Positions 58,996 through 64,000 of a stretch of DNA of 64,000 nt are shown here, piece after piece. Source of the DNA: Carposina sasakii (lineage: Eukaryota > Arthropoda > Insecta > Lepidoptera > Carposinidae); contig CP053170.1 in assembly GCA_014607495.2 (NCBI GenBank), positions 8,680,001-8,744,000 of the forward strand, in the 5' to 3' direction. Made by a program: the position numbers and the translations under genes. The notes under the pieces are model-generated. The model was not told the DNA's origin. It did no database searches and was given only the letters and a program-made list of their open reading frames with translations. Position 1 is the stretch's first letter; each line of letters opens with the position of its first letter.

Positions 58996-59634
58996 ATATG
59001 TATGTACTAAATTGCACACAAATTAGAAATATAAACATAAATTACACAGGTACAGGAGAAATGTACAATGGCGTGCTTATATCTTCAAGAGATTTCTTCC
59101 AGCAGACCAAAAGATACTTGCAACACTCGACGTCATAAAGAAAGAATACCAATTTACCTTTGTATACATATAGGAGTAAGTTTTCTTGTACCCCTAAACA
59201 TTTTTTTTTTTTGCACAGTGGCAAGAGTAGTGCATAAAGCTATGAGTGAGTATAAGGCAGCCACAAAAAAGCTGACATCGACATCACTTTTCGATACATC
59301 TCTACTATCGAGCACTCGAGAAAAGTCGCGATGGTCGGCATTGTGCAAGTAGACCTTCATTGCTAAACCTGGGTTTATTCCATGCACCATGCAATATTAA
59401 TAAAATGGGTGCATAATTATAATAATCAGGCATAACTAAATGAACATATCATTAAAATAATACTTTCGTTCCAATGATTACCGGAAATGTATAGAAATTT
59501 AATGGTCATTATGGTTAATTTGCATTAAATTAGCATAATTAGATAAATAATGTTGTATTGGTTTTATATGTATGTTAACTTTTAGAACTTTAGAACAGAT
59601 CTCAAAAAAAAATTCTGTACTATGTAAAATTATC

Positions 59635-59955
59635 AGTGGGGTAAGCACATAGATTACCTCAGATTACCTCATTAGGAGGTAATCTATGGGTAAGCACGAA
59701 CATTTTTACGCGGCGTCAAATCACATAGATTTTGCTAGCGACTCGACTAGCAAGTTTGTGAGTATGGATTGATGGATGGATAGATAGATGGATGGATGTT
59801 TGTTAATCTTTCAAGTAAAAACGCCTGGAGCGATTTTAATAAAATTTGGTATGGAGTTAGCTGACACCCTGGATTAACACATAGGCTACTTTTAGCGACT
59901 CGCTAGCAAAATCTATGTGATTTGACGGTTTGACGCTATCGAGAAGTTCGTGCTT
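59635..59955. repeat. TIR element with internal repeat D piece
   Basis: GGTAAGCACGAACATTTTTACG, CGTCAAATCACATAGATTTTGCTAGCGACTCG (59690-59746) is mirrored by CGCTAGCAAAATCTATGTGATTTGACG to CGTGCTTACCCC (59900-59960). The middle contains ATGGAGTTAGCTGACACCCTGG from repeat D and a GATA/GATG run. The window start carries a second copy. Confidence 0.7.
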
Positions 59956-59989
59956 ACCCCTTAGAATAAATATCGATGTCCAATGTCTT

Positions 59990-60625
59990 CACTATACCTA
60001 CATACATCAGCTGCATCTCTTACCTTGCATGTCATAAGAGTCGACGGATAAGCAAGCAACTTGTCAGTGATAAATACACATCATTCACATCTGTCCCAGC
60101 ATAGACATCTTATTCCTCTTGTGGTCCCAGTTCTTAGTAACACGTTTACAAGGATTTCGTTTATGATCTTTTAGTTTTTGCTACCCCATTTCGGAAACAC
60201 AGCAGTGTGTATACAGGGTGTGAGCGACAGCCACACTGATCTTCCGACCCTCGGAAATCCAATATCCGGATTAGTCGGAGTGAACGGAGTTTTTATAAAC
60301 TTAGTTATATTTACGATTACTTTAGATATGTGCGGTCGTAGAACCTAAACTATGACGAGGTAAACTAGCGATTATGATAATTTCTTATACACCTATCCGC
60401 TATCCACTTACCTATGCCGTCTTTTTAGCCCACTGTTTTTTTTTAATTTAGCACTTAGGTTAGCTACCTTAGCTTTGACCTAAGAGTCGACTAATGAACT
60501 CGGGCAGTCTCTCAGGCGATAAGCTAGCAACTTGTCAGTGATCATTTTATATCTGTATGCGCTTTGATAAACGTGCCTGTGTGTGGCCGTCCATTTTGAC
60601 CCTGCAGTTCTGGCTACCACATCTA
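59990..60625. repeat. Two partial repeat C copies
   Basis: ACATCAGCTGCATCTCTTACC .. AAGAGTCGACGG and CCCCATTTCGGAAACACAGC (to 60225), then AAGAGTCGACTAATGAACTCGG and CTGCAGTTCTGGCTACC (60480-60620). Confidence 0.6.
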
Positions 60626-60723
60626 TCTTCTATATCTATATATAGCAAACTTCAATAATACGTAGGTATTGTAAACAAACCACACAAAGTTGCACACACC
60701 AACATGCTCGGGAGCACAACGTA

Positions 60724-61090
60724 AACACAGGTACACATAGTGTACAGACTACAGGTAGTCAGGTCTAGTCACCATTGACAAGACAGCAGTTTCACAGAAA
60801 CACAGGTACACATAGTGTACAGCAGGTCTAGTCACCATTGACTAGACAGTAAGTAGTCTCACTGAGACTCAGGTACACTTAGTGCACAGTCACACAGGTC
60901 AAGTCACCATTAACAAGACAGCATTTTCACAGAAACACAGGTACACATAGTGTACAGCAGGTCTAGTCACCATTGACTAGACAGTAAGTAGTCTCATCGA
61001 GACTTAGGTACACATAGTGCACAGTCACACAGGTCTGGTCACCATTGGCTAGACAGTAAACAGTCTCATAAAGACCCAGGTCCCAGATAG
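60724..61090. repeat. Tandem minisatellite with 67-75-bp units and 135-bp two-unit period
   Basis: AGGTACACATAGTGTACAG-type motifs start at 60729, 60804, 60871, 60939, 61006 and, diverged, 61078. Units alternate between two types, so 60804 to 60939 and 60871 to 61006 are both exactly 135 bases. Each unit holds palindromes GTACACATAGTGTAC, GTCTAGTCACCATTGACTAGAC and, in type B, AGTCTCACTGAGACT. Confidence 0.88.
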
Positions 61091-61099
61091 GTTACAGAT

Positions 61100-62980
61100 A
61101 AACAACAAAATGGCCATGCTATGTGTGAAATTATAATAAATCGTTTTCGGATTTCAATTTGGAAACACATTACTGTGAGGCATCTTTCTTACAGCATATT
61201 GTGACTATACCTCGTTCTGATTATTCTCGGTCCCACAGGAATAAGCACAAGAGAGCTTTGTTATTGAGATGTAATGCGCCTATGTTTACATTAACCATAT
61301 CAGGCGACTAGTATTTCGACCCCAAGAATGACTTCACTGAATAGATCAAAAGGGTCCGGCGTCCGGCAAAACATGAAATAAGATTTCTAGTCTGAATGTA
61401 AGAAACTAATGTTAGGTACAACTTACTAAGGATCGTACTATCAAACGAATCTGAATGACATTACTTTTCCCATACAGTAACTTAGTTAAGGACATCTGCT
61501 TACTCTGCATCAAAGTGCAACTACCATACAGATGATTTGACAAGAATTTGCAAATCACAACTACACTAACATAACATCTCAGTTAAACTTTAATACAGTT
61601 TAGAACTAAGTGTATTGCAACTACATAGCAAACACAGACTTGCAAAACGTAAATTAAACTCTCTATACGGTACTCATTATAACAACATACCATCTCCAAG
61701 GTACTGAATATTATCGCTAGATTAATCAATATGCCATTTATTTTCCGGAAAACCAAGTTTTCGCCAATAATCTCATTTCACAACAAGTGAAATCACTATT
61801 CTGTCTCACTAGCAAATATTCAGTCCTTTAATTCAAATAAAAATTGTACAACACACCTGATTCATCATATCCTCAGAAAGCTCCTCCATAGTACATAGAT
61901 AGGCTCTCTCGCATGATCATTTCTCAGCGCCACTCAACCAAAGCTTCGTCTGCGACGACCCTTACTGCGCTCACTTCCCAGATGTACTCCGCTGACCGCA
62001 TTGACAAGATGTCATTTAATCCTTTGTCATGGTGATAACAATGATAATTAAGGTCACTGCTCATTTCCCATTTTATGCCACAATATGACATTTCAATGCT
62101 AGGGTTTTCAGGAACATGGTGTACAGCTGCATCTCATTTTACGGCTGGGCTTGCCCCAATGCAAATCACAATAAAATTATAACATGGAATTCACTGTGGT
62201 TATTTCTCTATTTCAAAGCCATTTCTTCTACTGTTTCCAGTTTTTACGGTAATTTTCATTTCCTCGTCTCAAATATCTTTGTCATGATCTGATCCTTGAT
62301 TGAAATTTATACCACTATCTTGTTCTTTCTGATTTCGTCGCTCGGGACGCGGGCGCAGCATAGTTGCTGTCGTTCATTAATTGATCAATCAACGTTGACA
62401 GGATGGTAAGGATGGCTGCTTCATGTGGGCTACATGATAGTATCCAACGTAGTATAGGTACTTTCCTTATATCCGAAATCCAGGTAGGTCTTCTTATTGG
62501 GATGAACCATAAACAAACACAGGTTTGCAGTCTAATCATATTACTTTATTGACTGCTATGGTCCCAGTTCGATTACCACTGGCTGAGAAGAACTGGTAGA
62601 AACTCAGCAGGGTTGCCTTTTGTTACATTCACTAGGCATAAACAAAAAGTCATTGCAATTTATCTCATTAACCTTCTAATATCACTTATGACAGAATACT
62701 TAGCACAATTCTACTAGTTTACTTGGACTGCAAGAGCAACTAGGAAACGTATAGTCTCGTTCCTTGTTAGTTGCGTACTTTCTCAATGAAGGACTCTACT
62801 CTACGGTTGTATTGTTAATACTAATCTCATAGCGCTCCCGCGTGGCATGCAAACCATCGGGACTAACTTAATTATATGAAGCTAGATACAATATGACTTG
62901 TGTTTTATAGTGCTTAAAAGGATGACTCTATATAAAGCTACTTTGTCTAATACTCTATTTGTACTTCTATCTCCGACATA
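61100..62980. other. Downstream stretch, no gene recognised
   Basis: The base composition is more even than in the rest of the window. GAAGAACTGGTAGAAACTCAGCAG (62587-62612) looks like part of a common lepidopteran repeat. No protein motif found. Confidence 0.4.
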
Positions 62981-62982
62981 TA

Positions 62983-63272
62983 CATATAATAAAAATGTAA
63001 CGGATCGCTGTCTGTACATAGAAGATATATGACAAAAAATATTATAGGAGACGTTTATCAACGCAACAGTACCCAAAATAATGATTTTTGGAATTTTTGT
63101 CGGTTTGTCTGTTTGTCTGTGCGTTTGTGCACGCTAATCTCAGAAACTGCTGAAACGATTTCGATGCAATTTTCAGGAATATAGTGTGACAGGTCCCACT
63201 TAACATATAGGCTACTTTTTATCCCGGGAAAATGTTTTTATCACGGATAATTTCGACATTTTGTTTTTCTGT
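62983..63272. repeat. Dispersed repeat D copy with 5' extension
   Basis: ATACATATAATAAAAATGTAACGG, GTCGGTTTGTCTGTTTGTCTGTGCG, CACGCTAATCTCAGAAACTGC, CCGGGAAAATGTTTTTATC; the GCGGACGAAGTCGCGGG tail is missing. Confidence 0.7.
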
Positions 63273-63444
63273 TTCTACTAGTTTCTAAAATACAGACGAG
63301 TGTATAATAAAATAAAATGTAAAATAAATAAATATAATATAATAAAAACCTAGGCATGAGAAAAAAATAAGTGGAATAAAGTACAGATGTCGACTATCTC
63401 CCTCCAGACATAGAGGAATAAGAATACTCCAGATGAGACATTAT

Positions 63445-63789
63445 ACAGGATGTTTTTTTGTGGCCACCTATAACGAAGGGTACGTATTCTATACATGAAA
63501 TAAAGTAAGTTTATGCCAAAAAAAATGCGATTCCTTGATCGTGCAAAATTTATAGTGTCTAGTGTTTATGTTAGTTTTTTTATAGACAGATATTATTTTT
63601 CGTGAAAAAATCCTGCTACGCGCGTCTATGTGCATTTATGCAGAAAAACGCAGTCTATTTACTCAACTTTGGACCCTAATATTTTGGAAACCAGACACTT
63701 CCCAGGTATGCTTCCATGGAGAAAAATGATCGTGATGATGAGGAGATTCCGTAGTTTTCGGGAACGTTGACGACCAAAAATCATCCTGT
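63445..63789. repeat. ACAGGATG MITE family copy
   Basis: ACAGGATGTTTTTTTGTGGCC to AATCATCCTGT, with a short internal deletion after CCAAAAAAAATGC. Confidence 0.85.
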
Positions 63790-64000
63790 ATAAGCTCAGG
63801 ACAAAGAGGTCTTATGTAATAACAACTTATTTATAAACACATTTGTAGTCAACCAGTTACCAAAGCACTCAAGAATCGAACACCTGTCACGGGATAAAAA
63901 ACCAAATAAAACCATCGCATTGTACTATTTCTACTAAATTACCGACGAAGCTCGATAAACGTCATTCTCCTATTCCTTTCACGTAAACTTCTATATGTAT

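Noticed and set aside
60724..61090. CRISPR-like array
   Set aside because: Units are contiguous without unique spacers, and the sequence is from an animal genome.
61100..62980. A host gene on the minus strand (for example the 74-codon frame at 62315-62539)
   Set aside because: No recognisable domain, splice pattern or codon signal supported it.

Overview
This is a 64 kb piece of an animal nuclear genome, most likely a moth or butterfly (Lepidoptera). It is AT-rich, its genes are split by GT/AG introns, and the introns are packed with short dispersed repeats. Several repeats carry motifs that I associate with lepidopteran genomes, such as GTAGGTACCTAC runs, a tail reading CGCGGACGAAGTCGCGGGC, and RTE LINE tails ending in GEAYVQQWT. 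No prokaryotic operon, CRISPR array or viral gene cluster was seen.

Two host genes are supported, both on the + strand. The first (5222-24565, nine coding exons) encodes the alpha subunit of mannose-1-phosphate guanylyltransferase (GMPPA), which works with the beta subunit in GDP-mannose synthesis and its feedback control. All splice phases agree and give about 412 residues, but exon 6 lacks one base near a run of six C, so the window as given is frameshifted. The second (31582-52706, eight coding exons, 483 residues) encodes a 12-TM sugar transporter of the Tret1/GLUT (SLC2) type with several non-standard motif residues.

Layout: 1-5221 is intergenic DNA with foldback elements. 5222-24565 is GMPPA; its introns hold a 3.6 kb non-autonomous LTR element (6524-10133), a nested hAT-type element (12377-13250), a foldback element next to exon 4, an RTE tail next to exon 6, and a near-complete Jockey-type LINE with two open reading frames (about 16600-21450). 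24566-31581 is intergenic with an RTE fragment and other repeats. 31582-52706 is the transporter; its introns hold MITEs, LINE tails and a tRNA-derived SINE with a 72-A tail. 52707-64000 shows no gene and contains MITEs, a CpG-rich Harbinger-like element and a tandem array with a 135-bp two-unit period (60724-61090).

The two genes do not form a functional unit that can be seen from the sequence. The most noteworthy structures are the nested insertions dated by intact target-site duplications, the unequal 3' ends of the two LTRs, the inverted SINE pair bracketing the last two transporter exons, the hairpin-rich minisatellite, and a GC-rich foldback with a 19-bp internal repeat. Nothing here is clearly a new biological system; those five are the best leads.
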